A stretch of 64,000 bases of DNA from contig JAOWCC010001589.1 of assembly GCA_030867875.1 (NCBI GenBank), positions 86,203,537 to 86,267,536 on the forward strand, given 5' to 3'. The position numbers and the translations under genes are program-made. This document shows positions 32,975 to 42,660 of the stretch, in pieces. Within the stretch, counting starts at the first letter, position 1; each line of letters starts with the position of its first letter. Under the pieces are notes generated by a model that was given only the letters and a program-made list of their open reading frames with translations, searched no databases and was not told the origin of the DNA. This stretch comes from Actinernus sp. WN-2022. Lineage: Eukaryota > Cnidaria > Anthozoa > Actiniaria > Actinernidae.

Positions 32975-33280
32975 ATGGTTATTTTTTTTACAATGGCTCA
33001 GTTGTCTCATTAACAAGTTCAATACACTGATTCGAGAAAAAAATAATTTTCTCAACTATAAACAAAGGGAAAGATAACAGAATAGCTCGGAATTTATAAG
33101 AGTCATTCTAGATGAATTCGCACTGCTAGCGTCCTGCATGCGTAGATGTTTCTATTAGACCCACATGGACTACGGCGAATACCTTTTGTAAGTAAAATGG
33201 TGTTTCAGAGCGATATCAATGCATGAGGCAGTGTTAGTCCAGAATATACTACTAAGTATTTGTTCTGACCCAATGCCATA
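32975..33280. other. No recognised feature
   Basis: Low-complexity AT-rich sequence with no supported ORF. Confidence 0.35.
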
Positions 33281-33410
33281 TAACCCCATGTGTAGCTAAT
33301 TAAATATGCAGGGGAATATATATTTTCCCCTAGGTGAATATATAAATTCCCCTAGGTGAAAATATATATTCCCCCAGCATATTTAATTAGTTAGCTATAG
33401 GGGTTATGTG
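33281..33410. mobile_element. AT-rich foldback element
   Basis: Outer arms ATAACCCC/GGGGTTAT and inner arms TAGCTAATTAAATATGC with complement, around short direct repeats of TTCCCCTAGGTGAA. Confidence 0.7.
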
Positions 33411-33798
33411 ATATATTCCCCTGAAAGAACAATAGAAAACTGAGCTATGTGAAAATACCGTATTTGATCGAATAAGCGCCCTCTGTCGAGTTAAGCGTCC
33501 CCACTCTATTAAAGTGCCTATAACCCCAAATTTGAAGTATTTTTAATAAATTCTTTACATCCTTATCAATAATTCGAAGAGAAAAAAAGGAAAAAAGTAA
33601 GAGTTCGACCTTATTTCTGGGGTCAAACATTGTAAAACAACCCGATTTGGGCACCCTGTCCCAAATGGCCGTCAGCTGGAGTCTGGAAGTAGACTGGGAA
33701 CGAAACCGGAAAGCAACGTCATAGTAGTGAGAGAAAGCGAACAACCAACAACTAAGACAGTAAAAACAGGGCGAACCGAGCGAATAACTCGATTTGAA

Positions 33799-34121
33799 AT
33801 GCCAAACAGATGTGTATTTGGGGGCTGTAGGAATGAGCCAGACTCAAAAAAGGATAGCTCTAACACAAGGTCCCGTTTTTAAGCGATGATCGGCCAGAAG
33901 CAAAGAAGAGAAGACGCCAGTGGTTGAGGTTCGTGCGAACAAAGCGAGCGAAGTGGGAACCGACGAAGAACGTTTGTTTGGTTCACTCCAAGCCGGAAGA
34001 CTTTATAAGATTTTCTTTAGTCCTCGACTCTACGCCAAGACTGAAGTCGGTTGAATATGGAGTTGTTCCTATTCCATCAGTCCATGCCATCGAAACCGAT
34101 TTAAGCCATTCTCCGATTTTG
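33799..34121 (+). pseudogene. THAP domain exon 1, frameshifted
   Basis: Starts MPNRCVFGGCRNEPDSKK, the C-x4-C of a THAP C2CH zinc finger. One base is missing in a T run at 33876-33880, so the frame moves. It resumes as QWLRFVRTKRAKWEPTKN, then VCLVHSKPEDF, with the final Cys and His of the finger and the conserved Trp residues. It ends with a good donor (TTTTG^GTAAGT). THAP domains bind DNA, here probably transposon ends. Confidence 0.82.
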
Positions 34122-34416
34122 GTAAGTGCTTTTGTATTTAGTTTGCATGGCAATACAGATTTATACAGTAGCCTCCTAGTCCTATAGCAGCCGTTAGTGA
34201 AATGGAAGCGCTACAAAACGGCTACTATAGGAGGCTAGCAATACAGTGGAACCTGCATGCATAAAGAAGTTCCTAGGGAAAGGAAGAACTTCATTATGAC
34301 CGGGTTCCACGTACTGAACATTGTTTTCACCACAAGTGTATTACTATTAGACTAAGAGAGTGCATGTTTTTAGTATGAGGGAAATAACAGTGAATAAATC
34401 AGACAACTTTCTTTAG

Positions 34417-34550
34417 ATGACACCTGCACCTATGGACAGGACACCATGCTTAACAAGCAGCCAAGGGCAGAAGCAACCCAGAAGAGACAACAAAGGATGA
34501 CTGTTATAGATGTTCCTCCTTCAGCTCCAGTTAATTCAAATTGTTTTGTA
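34417..34550 (+). pseudogene. Candidate exon 2 of THAP gene
   Basis: Preceded by an acceptor (ACTTTCTTTAG). One frame reads NKQPRAEATQKRQQRM then DVPPSAPVNS, basic then proline-rich, which would flow into the P/V-rich exon 3. No GT donor at the expected end, and exact joining is uncertain. Confidence 0.4.
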
Positions 34551-34905
34551 TAAAATATTTTTTTGCACAAAAGAAACTATTCAAATTCTGAAAGTATTCA
34601 AACAAAATCGAGTCTGTGCTAATCACACCTTCTGTGTTTGTCCTCCAATAACACCTACATGTAGCTCTTGCTCAAGCAGTGCATATACACCTACATGTAT
34701 CAAACTGTTGGACATGTCATATAAAGATATACTGCTTGTTTAGTCTTTCGAGACTAAACAAAATATTAAAATACCAGCTGGAAACGTATAATATTACACT
34801 GTAAGTTTGTATTTAAAACGAAACCAGTGCTTTATTTACCATAAACCAATATATATATATACACCCATAACTAACTTAATAATAATTGTTATTTTTGTAT
34901 TTTAG

Positions 34906-35213
34906 TGCCAGAAGTTCCACTTGCTGTGAGGCCAGAAATTCCAGTTCCACCTGCTGTAAGGCCCACAAAAACCAAGGCAAAACCCCATTGCTCAGTGTGC
35001 AAGAAACCTATTAAATTATAATTAATTAAATTCTTAATCTCTAAATTATATATTGTTTCTTTTTTTGAATTTATTTGTGGAACTCTGTAAACTAGCTTGT
35101 AGCTAAGTATGTCCTCCTCATTAAATAAAGTATTGCGTAAACCTATTAAAGAGCATAAAGGTGTTGTTGATTGTCCAAAGAACAACCCTTGTCCCCTTAT
35201 AAGTACAGAGTGA
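34906..35213 (+). pseudogene. THAP gene terminal exon with 123-bp insertion
   Basis: After an acceptor (TTGTATTTTAG) the frame reads VPEVPLAVRPEIPVPP then KPHCSVCKKPIK. It is interrupted by 123 bp, and continues EHKGVVDCPKNNPCP to a stop at 35211. The interrupted segment is a Cys-rich (probably zinc-binding) tail. A 12-bp direct repeat (AAACCTATTAAA) flanks the insertion. Confidence 0.6.
35016..35138. mobile_element. 123-bp insertion with 12-bp duplication
   Basis: Direct repeats AAACCTATTAAA at 35004-35015 and 35139-35150. The insert is AT-rich and on the minus strand has an open frame of about 40 codons of unknown origin. The long duplication suggests retrotransposition, possibly a 5'-truncated element. 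Confidence 0.7.
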
Positions 35214-36017
35214 ACCAGAAATGTCTACCAGCTATCTCAGTGATTTGATATTTTATCAATGGACAATCTAGGTAGCAATATATTATACTGTCAACTTCCA
35301 TAGGCTAATCACTCCTGTGACCAGCTCAGTGAAATTGATTGCCCTATTTCATTGGCATGACATCAAAACAAATAGATGAAAGCCGCCATTCTTATTTTAT
35401 TGGGAAAATTAGCCAATTTGAAGGAAGGCAATCTATGGCAGAACAGCTTTATTGTGTATGTCTGTTGTTAAAGACGAGTGTTTTGACCCCTTAAGATGGC
35501 AGCTGTGTCTATCATGTGACACCATAATTAAATAGGGCAATTGAATTTGAGGCTTAAAGGGGCTATGTCACGGTACTATGCATGTATGGAGTCAGTGTTC
35601 GATTGGTGGGTTAAAACAGTTCAACCCCCTCCTTCAATGCTGGATTGAAAGTATGTTCATTATTTTACTTGAATAATGTATATTTACACAATTTATTAGT
35701 CATTTTTGAATATTTGCTTTGATTTTTACCATCCCACACGTGCACGAGGTTTGTCAGTTCATATGAGAATCTCTGATAATGAGTGTGTCCGGCCCAGACA
35801 TCTAATTTTACTGTTTTCCAATTTACTACTCAAACATTTAAATTTTAATATTATAATCCTATTTTCAAAATTTGTGTAAAATTATAGAAAGGAACACAGG
35901 GTGCGATGCAAGTGCTTTCCAATAGCCCAGGGCTAGTAGTTTTGCTTGTCAGGGTAGTGATTCCTGTTCACAGGTTGCCTGAATGGACATACATGTATAT
36001 GGACATACATGTAGGTT
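35214..36017. other. Kolobok-like element interior, no recognised gene
   Basis: Contains a lone AAAGGGGCTATGTCACGGTA motif at about 35558 resembling TTAA-element ends, without a partner. No exon was recognised. Confidence 0.35.
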
Positions 36018-36187
36018 AATAGCCCACATTCGATATATACTTGACTTCTCACACACAAAGGTTCTGGGGCATAATTAAATTCATTATTGTTATTTCATTA
36101 ATCACTGCACATTATTCCCCAGAGCCTTGTATGTGTATTGAATCATTTGCATGTGACCAGTGAAGCCTATATCAAAAGTGGCCAATG
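36018..36187. mobile_element. AATAGCCCAC-type MITE
   Basis: Imperfect inverted ends (AATAGCCCACATTCGATA against the complement of TATATCAAAAGTGGCCAATG). Related to the copy at 56133-56281. Confidence 0.5.
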
Positions 36188-36237
36188 GCACTGAAAGTTT
36201 GACTGTTCATTGTTGTTCTCCTTAAAGTTTATATAAG

Positions 36238-36409
36238 TTATGAAGTACTTTCATCTTCATCTTCTTCAAATCCAGTGAAGGTTTCTTTCCCAGCATTGAA
36301 TTTTGTCCTGATTGTGTCATATGCACATGCTAGTAGAGGAATTCTATTGTTGCCCAGATAACCGTAGACTAACTGGATGTACTCTCTGTATGAGACAACT
36401 CGTAGAAAT
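36238..36409 (-). CDS. P2X7 C-terminal-like domain, last exon
   Basis: After the acceptor TTTATTTACAG the minus strand encodes FLRVVSYREYIQLVYGYLGN, then a segment with IPLLACAYDTIRTKF and YTGF-like FTGFEEDED before the stop. This is the pattern of the last part of the P2X7 cytoplasmic 'ballast' domain, which also occurs free or in mobile-element proteins of invertebrates and fish. Ion-channel regions are absent. The required middle exon(s), with the zinc-binding cysteines, were not found, and phases do not match exon 1 directly. Confidence 0.6.
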
Positions 36410-37240
36410 CTGTAAATAAAGAAGTTTATATGTTAGTACCAATTGTTTGATACAGTTGAAGCCCTTTGTGAAACTGCCCGTGTAGTTGTAGGTGACCAGC
36501 TCCCCTCAGAGACCACTCTTGTGCTCTGTAGTAACCAGCCACTCTCATAATTAAGTGACCACCGCGCGTACCACCACCTTTGGAATTTTTCTTTGTTTTT
36601 AAACTCTTGAAAGTAACTACTCCAGAGACATGATCCCAGACTGTGCAATGAGTCAACTAAATATAAATATGCACTAGCATTTTGCAACGATATTCTTATT
36701 ATATCTGACATTCATGCTGTTACAGTAGAGTAGTACAGTATTGTATACTGTGATATCAGTCGCATTATATATGTATCCCCATGGGTGTGGTGTGTGCAAG
36801 CTCTCATAAGCGAGCAACTACTCCTGATTCCAGTTCTGACTAGTTATGAGCACCTTTTCCTGATTCCCAGTGTGGTTGCTTACGAGAGCTACTATTTTTA
36901 ATTAACATGCACGATAGATCAAAATACTCTGATAAACCTTCCACTTTCCTGGTCAGACTAAACATGGAACTGTGTTCATTGATTTCAATTCATACCTTGG
37001 TCATTATTGAGCATTCGGACTCGCTCGTTCGAGATACGATACGAAAACCTCGTGAATAAAAACGATATCAAGCTCTTAACATGTAATAATCTCTATATAT
37101 GATTGTTGCGATTGGAAGGATCACTGGATTCTTTTGGCATTCTGCATTGCTGCAATGCCGGTTTTTTTGGGAGACCACGGCCACGGGAAGCCCACGAAGG
37201 GCTATGATAACTTATTTTAATTTTGGACAGTTTAACTCAC
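36410..37240. other. Region between the P2X7-like exons
   Basis: Contains repeated GTGACCAGC/GACCACTCTTGTG-type words and no recognisable coding exon. The missing middle exon has probably been lost. Confidence 0.4.
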
Positions 37241-37424
37241 CAGCTTTTCCTTGCTTCGAGGCCTTCCACTGAACCGATTCTGGAGGTCTCCATCTGTACT
37301 CTTCATCGGCGAGTGGCTCATCCGCGCCGGCAGATTCTTCTGCTTCAAGCTCATAGTTGATAAAATTTAGCTCGGAATTGTCCGATGAACAACTGTCTTC
37401 AGATTCGGAGCCTGACGAAGACAT
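37241..37424 (-). CDS. P2X7-like protein, first exon
   Basis: Begins MSSSGSESEDSCSSDNSELN, acidic and serine-rich, followed by WRPPESVQW. It ends at a strong donor (AAAGCTG^GTGAGT), phase 1. Acidic N-termini of this style precede the P2X7-C-like domain in other invertebrate proteins (from memory). It has the same orientation as the exon at 36238-36409. Confidence 0.55.
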
Positions 37425-37817
37425 TTTGTCAAAAAGTCCAGCAGAAAATTACAGAACTTACGACGCAAATAAGAAAGAACGAACCAAAAGTACATGAGAG
37501 AAGCCTTTATCACGTGACATGGCTCCCTACTATGACGTACCTAGTCCCAGACCCCACCAAGTCGCTAAGCTGACGGTAAAAGTTCACGGCTCTCATCTTT
37601 GAAAAGCCGTAAAAAAAAAGAGAAATGCTTTAAAACCATTATTTTTTTCGGGAAGTTGCATAGAATACTTCTAAGTTTGATCTGAAAGCGTAACTTTTTT
37701 GGGGTTATAGGCACTTTAAGCGCTCCCCTTGAACACGAACTTTGAAATAAGCGCCCCCTCCTCCTCAAGATATCACTATGTCCGACCAGGAATAGGCTAA
37801 TGACGAGGTGAACGTTA

Positions 37818-40170
37818 TCAAGGTTCAAGGTTCTTTATTTTTTACACTATTTACAGGTACATGTAGGTTTGAAGTTTGACATAGGATTACTGCGAGAAAA
37901 GAAAATTAACAAAAAGTACTATATATGGTTTACAGGAATGGTGTGTAGTGGCCAAAGTAGCATTGAAGCTTTCGAGTTAGCCACTACCATCAGAATAAAT
38001 ATACGAGGACAGGTTTACCAGAAATGATATCAGGAAAAGAAGGAAAATAAGAAGAAAATACAGGTTTCAGTTATATATTTACATATTGCATGTACATAAT
38101 ATGAAATAGACAGTAAATTTGATAACAGAAATATTAACAACGCTAGAGAAAAAAAAACATAATTATAATTAAAAGTGGAGAGAAATAGACTTAATATATA
38201 TTACTATATAACATTCTCATTGGTGTATATACATATGTCCGGTCTGATTATCAAGTAAGAATAATTTATTTACTTATTTATTTACTTTGAGGTAAACATT
38301 TGAGATAATAAGGTATTTTTTCCCATATCTTGGAAGTCATAGCTTTAAATGTAAATAGACCGTAATTTGTTCTGGCAGCTGGTCTGTATAGGTTTTGATT
38401 GGCTGCATATCTTGTATTATAGGAATGGACTTCAGAGGCAGATGTAATAAAGTTAAGGAGTACAACTGGAGTATTTATTTTATCATTTTGAATTCTGTGA
38501 ACAAGAGATGAAATTTTAAACTTAAAAATATTACTTAGTTTTAGGATTTGTAAGATTTCTTCAAAAACTCATGAATAATTAATGAGCATTTTGTCCAATC
38601 AGATGAAGCAAATCAGTCACGTGCATGCCCCTTTATACCTGATAAAATCTCATCATTCTAGAAGGCCCGCGGAGGGATTTGAATTCCGTCCCAGGGGGAA
38701 ACGGGGTTAATGATTGAGACAATGGAATTTCTATTGATGTTTCAGCTTTCTCATTGAATTGCAAATTAGGATGAACGTTTTATATAAAGAATACTAATGA
38801 ACATGAAATTTTATATAAAGTTTCATCCTAATTAAGAATTCACTGATAAAGACCCAAAGATAGCAAAAAGTACACGGAACATAAGGTACCTAGATAATAA
38901 ATTTTGCACTAGATTTACTAATATCAGCAGACTACCGAGATACACAGATAATATTTTTAAAATGAAGGTATCCAACTTGTTTACCGAGATACTGTTTAGT
39001 TCCAATTATTAAACCAAACTCAAAGCCGTAAAATAATAAAAACGTGCATTAAACTTACATAGTTAGTGCCGGAGTCAAAAATTTAGAGTCTGCCGTCATG
39101 TCAGTCACATCGCTTTCCAAGTCTTGAACTTTATCGAGGTAAACCACGACACCAAATCCTTCAAGTGCAGATTCTTCTTGTATTGCGAAACGTCGCTTCA
39201 AACAACATAGTATGGTAATTTCTCCATGTCATTCCCTTGAGATGTTTGTAATTGCAGACGGTGATTACTCCAATATTTTGCATGGCGTTGTGAATACAAA
39301 GGTTCAGTGGTTCATTACGTAACCATTCCCTTGAGATGTGCGTCTTTCTTTCATTGCATTCTTAAAGCGTTTTTGAAGCCGTTTAAAACACTCACAGCAC
39401 GTGTTTTATCAAGTCTAAAAATTCTCGGGCTTTGCCCTCGAATTTTTAAACTTGATAAAACACTGCTGTTCGTGTTTTAAACAGTACATAATAAGGGTTA
39501 ACACTTTCTCTTTTGTTCGCAAAGAAAATACAACTAATACATTTATTTTGTTTGGGGGTAATTTCTTTTAGCCTAGATTGGTAAGCGGTAGCCCAACTCA
39601 TTAATCCATAGTTTAAATAAGGATATACAAGGGTATAATAAAGTTGTTTAAGTGTATTTAAATTGACATAATGTCTTAATTTACGGAGAATTCCTATATT
39701 TTTTGCTAATTTATTGTTGACATGTTTTATTTGGGGATCCCAATTTAGGTGCTCATCTATATATACCCTAAGTATTTGATATATGTTTTTTGTTCTATTT
39801 TGCAGGTTGTTATATTTATATTTGGGTTTTTCCTTGGAGATGTTATTAACATGTAATTTGTCTTTTTAAAGTTAATTGACAATTTATTGGCTGCACAGTA
39901 GTTGAGTACATGGGTGAGCTCATCATTAATAACTGTTTCCAATTAACTTAAGTTATTGGATGAATAAAATAAATTGGTGTCATCAGCAAAGATTCTAAAT
40001 GAAAGCTTTTTTGATGAGTTTGGCAAATCGTTTATATATAAGAGGAAAAGTAGAGGTCCTAGAATAGACCCTTGTGGAACACCACATATTACGTTTTTCA
40101 AACTAGATTCAGTATTACCAATTTTCACGTACTGTTTTCTATTGTTTAAGTAACTAGAGAACCATTCATG
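37818..40170 (-). mobile_element. LINE-B, 5'-truncated non-LTR retrotransposon
   Basis: The 3' end carries short CCTTGAA repeats at 37818-37832, the coding strand being minus. It was inserted in the outer MITE and split by copy 2 of the 935-bp element. The 5' part of RT and the endonuclease are absent. The left boundary of the LINE at its 5' end is approximate. Confidence 0.85.
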
Positions 40171-40221
40171 TGGGATGGGGACGATGACGTAGATGTGGAA
40201 TGAACTACCCTTGGACGTCAT
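38230..40221 (-). pseudogene. LINE-B reverse transcriptase, C-terminal half
   Basis: From the RT palm: WFSSYLNNRKQYVKIG, GVPQGSILGPLLFLLYINDL and the catalytic FADDTNLF. After a frame break come YIKYLGYIDEHLNWDPQIK and a thumb region. The 935-bp element interrupts, and the C-terminus resumes (VHSYNTRYAANQNLYRP, then FTFKAMTSKIWEKIP). This is the jockey/CR1-type RT and tail. It is a different family from LINE-A (FADD rather than YADD, different tail). Confidence 0.88.
38568..39490. mobile_element. 935-bp element, copy 2 (in LINE-B)
   Basis: About 923 bp matching copy 1 (28182-29116) along its whole length with small indels. It again starts CTCATGAATAATTAATGAG and ends AAACAGTACATA. It has the same internal hairpins, is preceded by TTCAAAA as in copy 1, and is non-coding. 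Confidence 0.9.
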
Positions 40222-40376
40222 GTGTTTTTAAACTAAAAGCTACATAATAGAAAACAAACTATGAGCCCTAGTAATTAAGCGCCTCCCCTCGATTAAGCGC
40301 CCCCCTCGATTAAGCGCCCCCCTTGAGCACGAAATTTGAAATAAGCGCCCAGGGCCCTTATTCGATCAAATACGGT

Positions 40377-40809
40377 CATCCTTTTAAAGCCTTTTAATGC
40401 CTTTATGGAATCTACAAATTAACACAAGTGCCCGGGGAGGGGGTTCAAGCTAAAAAGGGTAGGGGTGACAGACGGAAAACCTCGAAAATACCCTAAAAAA
40501 TACCAATAGGGTGAAAAATTCTCACCCTAAAATATGCTTCATGGTCTAAAAATCACCCTAAAAATGGATTTCGCTTGACCAACCCCTAAACAATACCGGA
40601 TCGCCGATTTCAAACCCTAAAAAATACGACGATCACCCATACCGGCCGAAAAAAGGAAGAACCAAATTTTTGATTCAAATATATTTGGTTTTCTCCCTTT
40701 CCTTTGGCTAAATGGTGTTTTCATTACGTTTCCACAATAAAAATGGTGAACAGCATATACAGTTTCCTACATTTTCCGCTTGTAACGTGGACATTATTTC
40801 AGACAGCAC
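40377..40809. other. No recognised gene
   Basis: Contains four or more AACCCTAAAAA-type words (40470-40625) that look telomere-like in part but are irregular. No ORF supported. Confidence 0.35.
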
Positions 40810-41050
40810 CAGGAGCCCATGTAAGGAGCGTCCATATCTCCTATATAGTGGTCACAGCGTTTTTACAAGTTGGGCTATTTTTAGATTATTTTCCCCGCCA
40901 ATTGGTAGATTGCACCGTGGTGGAACAAAAGATGCCTCATTAGCTACTTATACTAAACAAAGGAAACCATTATAAAAATAACCTAACTTGTAAAAACGCT
41001 GTGACATAGACCTAGTATGTGGGATGGACGCTCCTAGTTATGGGCTCCTG
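40810..41050. mobile_element. MITE with 7-bp target duplication
   Basis: 241 bp with ends CAGGAGCCCAT and ATGGGCTCCTG. Arms continue through GGAGCGTCCAT and CACAGCGTTTTTACAAG. Flanked by ACAGCAC on both sides (40803-40809 and 41051-41057). hAT and P elements make 7-8-bp duplications, so one of these is likely. Confidence 0.82.
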
Positions 41051-42660
41051 ACAGCACTTTAAGGCATAATCTAGCAAAATCGTATGTGAGGGTGGGTCTA
41101 TTGTTCTTGGGCTAGTTCTTACGCAAGCTATTATTATTGTTATTGTTATTATTATTACTTAATTACCTGTCTGTTGTTACGATCAGGGAGACAAATTTCG
41201 AAATGACATGGTCATTTTGATTTTTAGTATTTATCGGGTGTGTATTCTTCTCCTTGTTACAGTCCATTTGCCGCAAGTCTAACCATGAGGAAACTGCTGA
41301 ATTTGAAACTTCTGTCAGGTAAGAACTACCCTGGTTCCAGAAGTAATTTTTTTCCGCCGACACACCGAGCGACGTAACCGCGAGAGCCTTTGTTTGTGTT
41401 TGTGTGGTGTCTTATGGGGCGCCAAATCCACCGTACCGAATAGATGGCTGCTGTATATTTGACCGCAATTCTTTGCGAACGTAACACGGTCAAAATAATA
41501 CATAGAAATCATCTGATTGGCATCAGCACTTGTACTGGCTTGTTTTTAAGATTTAAAACGTTTGTAACGGATTTTAAAGTTGTTCGCGCGCAAGGATTGT
41601 GGGTAAAAGTGCAAGCCGCCTGGTGGAATGGGTCTATTACTGAATATATAGGCAAACCTTTTGAATATATTGATGTACTCCAGGTACTTATACTCACCCC
41701 ATAACGAGCCAGAGATCATCAGAAATCCAAATCAGCGTGAGGTCTGGTTGCTATGAAGTGACGTCATAGTTTAGAAATCGAATAACATTTTGCGGTTTTG
41801 TTTTATTTATCTTTTAAGTGATTATGACAGTTAGGTGAGTAAAGCTAGTCCTGGCTAATGTCAGGGATGTAGGGAAGTTAATTTTTGATTCCGGTAGCAA
41901 TTTAGTATCAGTGCATTGTTTTATTTCTGATTTAGTCTGCCATTCAAGTCCGTGTTCACAGCCAGGATGAATGTTGAAGCTGTGCGCAGAGTATTTTGCT
42001 TCAAACTGACCGTCATTATTAGTATTTATATAGCTTGGACATTCCATCAACAGGAGTATAGATAAATCTTGGGAGCAAAATATATATAAGAAACCGAAGG
42101 ATTTTGCGAAAGACTAGTCGATGAGGAAAATGGCGGGTTTCGCAGTAATGGATTCTATATGGATTACACAACGGCTAAACCAGTATTGCTTCTCCGCATC
42201 AGCTGCGCTATTAGGAGTAAACAATTTGGATTTATGCCTTGGATTGAACGTTAGTGACTTTGCGAAGGTGGTAGTGCTAAAAAGTGGCGTAAATCTACAT
42301 GGTAGGAAATTCCCGCCAAACCAAGTCTTATGATTGCTTACACAGAATCAGCTAACTGCAAGGTTTTAATAGAAGCAGCTACGAGGAAATATTGATCCTG
42401 CGAGACGAAATAAACAAGCTCAAGCTACAGATTTCGACCCAAGAACACTTCGGTACTCCTAACTCAGGGTTCAAGCGACGAACATAATAGACCGGATTTG
42501 GACAGCCTACTAAAAATGCCGCCAAAGCTAAACAAGACAGAGAAACATGACAGTGGGAACCGAAACACCATTTTTTTTAAACACCTAACTATTACTGAGT
42601 TATTATGCTTATATTTACGTTAGAAAGGAGAGAATCCAGTAAGACCTATTTCAAGCTATA
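41051..42660. other. Left flank of satellite; no recognised gene
   Basis: Contains a 14-bp ATAACGAGCCAGAG at 41701 whose complement lies at 45288-45301, so the satellite may sit inside a larger foldback element. The stretch around 41630 resembles the TIR of the 9768-11850 element. The frame at 42121-42333 has no recognised relatives. Confidence 0.4.

Larger units (their letters stand above)
33513..37715. mobile_element. Kolobok-like TTAA element with THAP gene
   Basis: 4203 bp, TIR AGTGCCTATAACCCC, flanked by TTAA (33509-33512 and 37716-37719). A deletion derivative lies at 46307-46975. It carries a THAP-domain gene on the plus strand, and minus-strand exons resembling the P2X7 C-terminal domain. 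Kolobok elements are known for TTAA targets and THAP proteins; a recognisable Kolobok transposase was not found here. Confidence 0.82.
33457..40376. mobile_element. Outer foldback element hosting two transposons
   Basis: Its ends are inverted: ACCGTATTTGATCGAATAAG at 33457 and CTTATTCGATCAAATACGGT ending at 40376. Both are followed inward by repeated TTAAGCGCCCC-like motifs. Removing the Kolobok-like element (33513-37715) and LINE-B (about 37818-40170) leaves about 360 bp, a typical MITE size. The two TTAAGCGC motifs offered a TTAA target to the Kolobok-like element. Confidence 0.75.

Noticed and set aside
36426..36711. Coding exon between the P2X7-like exons
   Set aside because: Repetitive words, no zinc-binding cysteines in the expected pattern, and no splice sites giving a matching phase.
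40470..40625. Interstitial telomere (CCCTAA)n
   Set aside because: The words are AACCCTAAAAA-like, irregularly spaced and mixed with other sequence; not a TTAGGG array.
41851..41930. Retropepsin-like LIFDSGSNLVSV frame
   Set aside because: A single DSG-type motif with no second protease motif, zinc knuckle or RT nearby.
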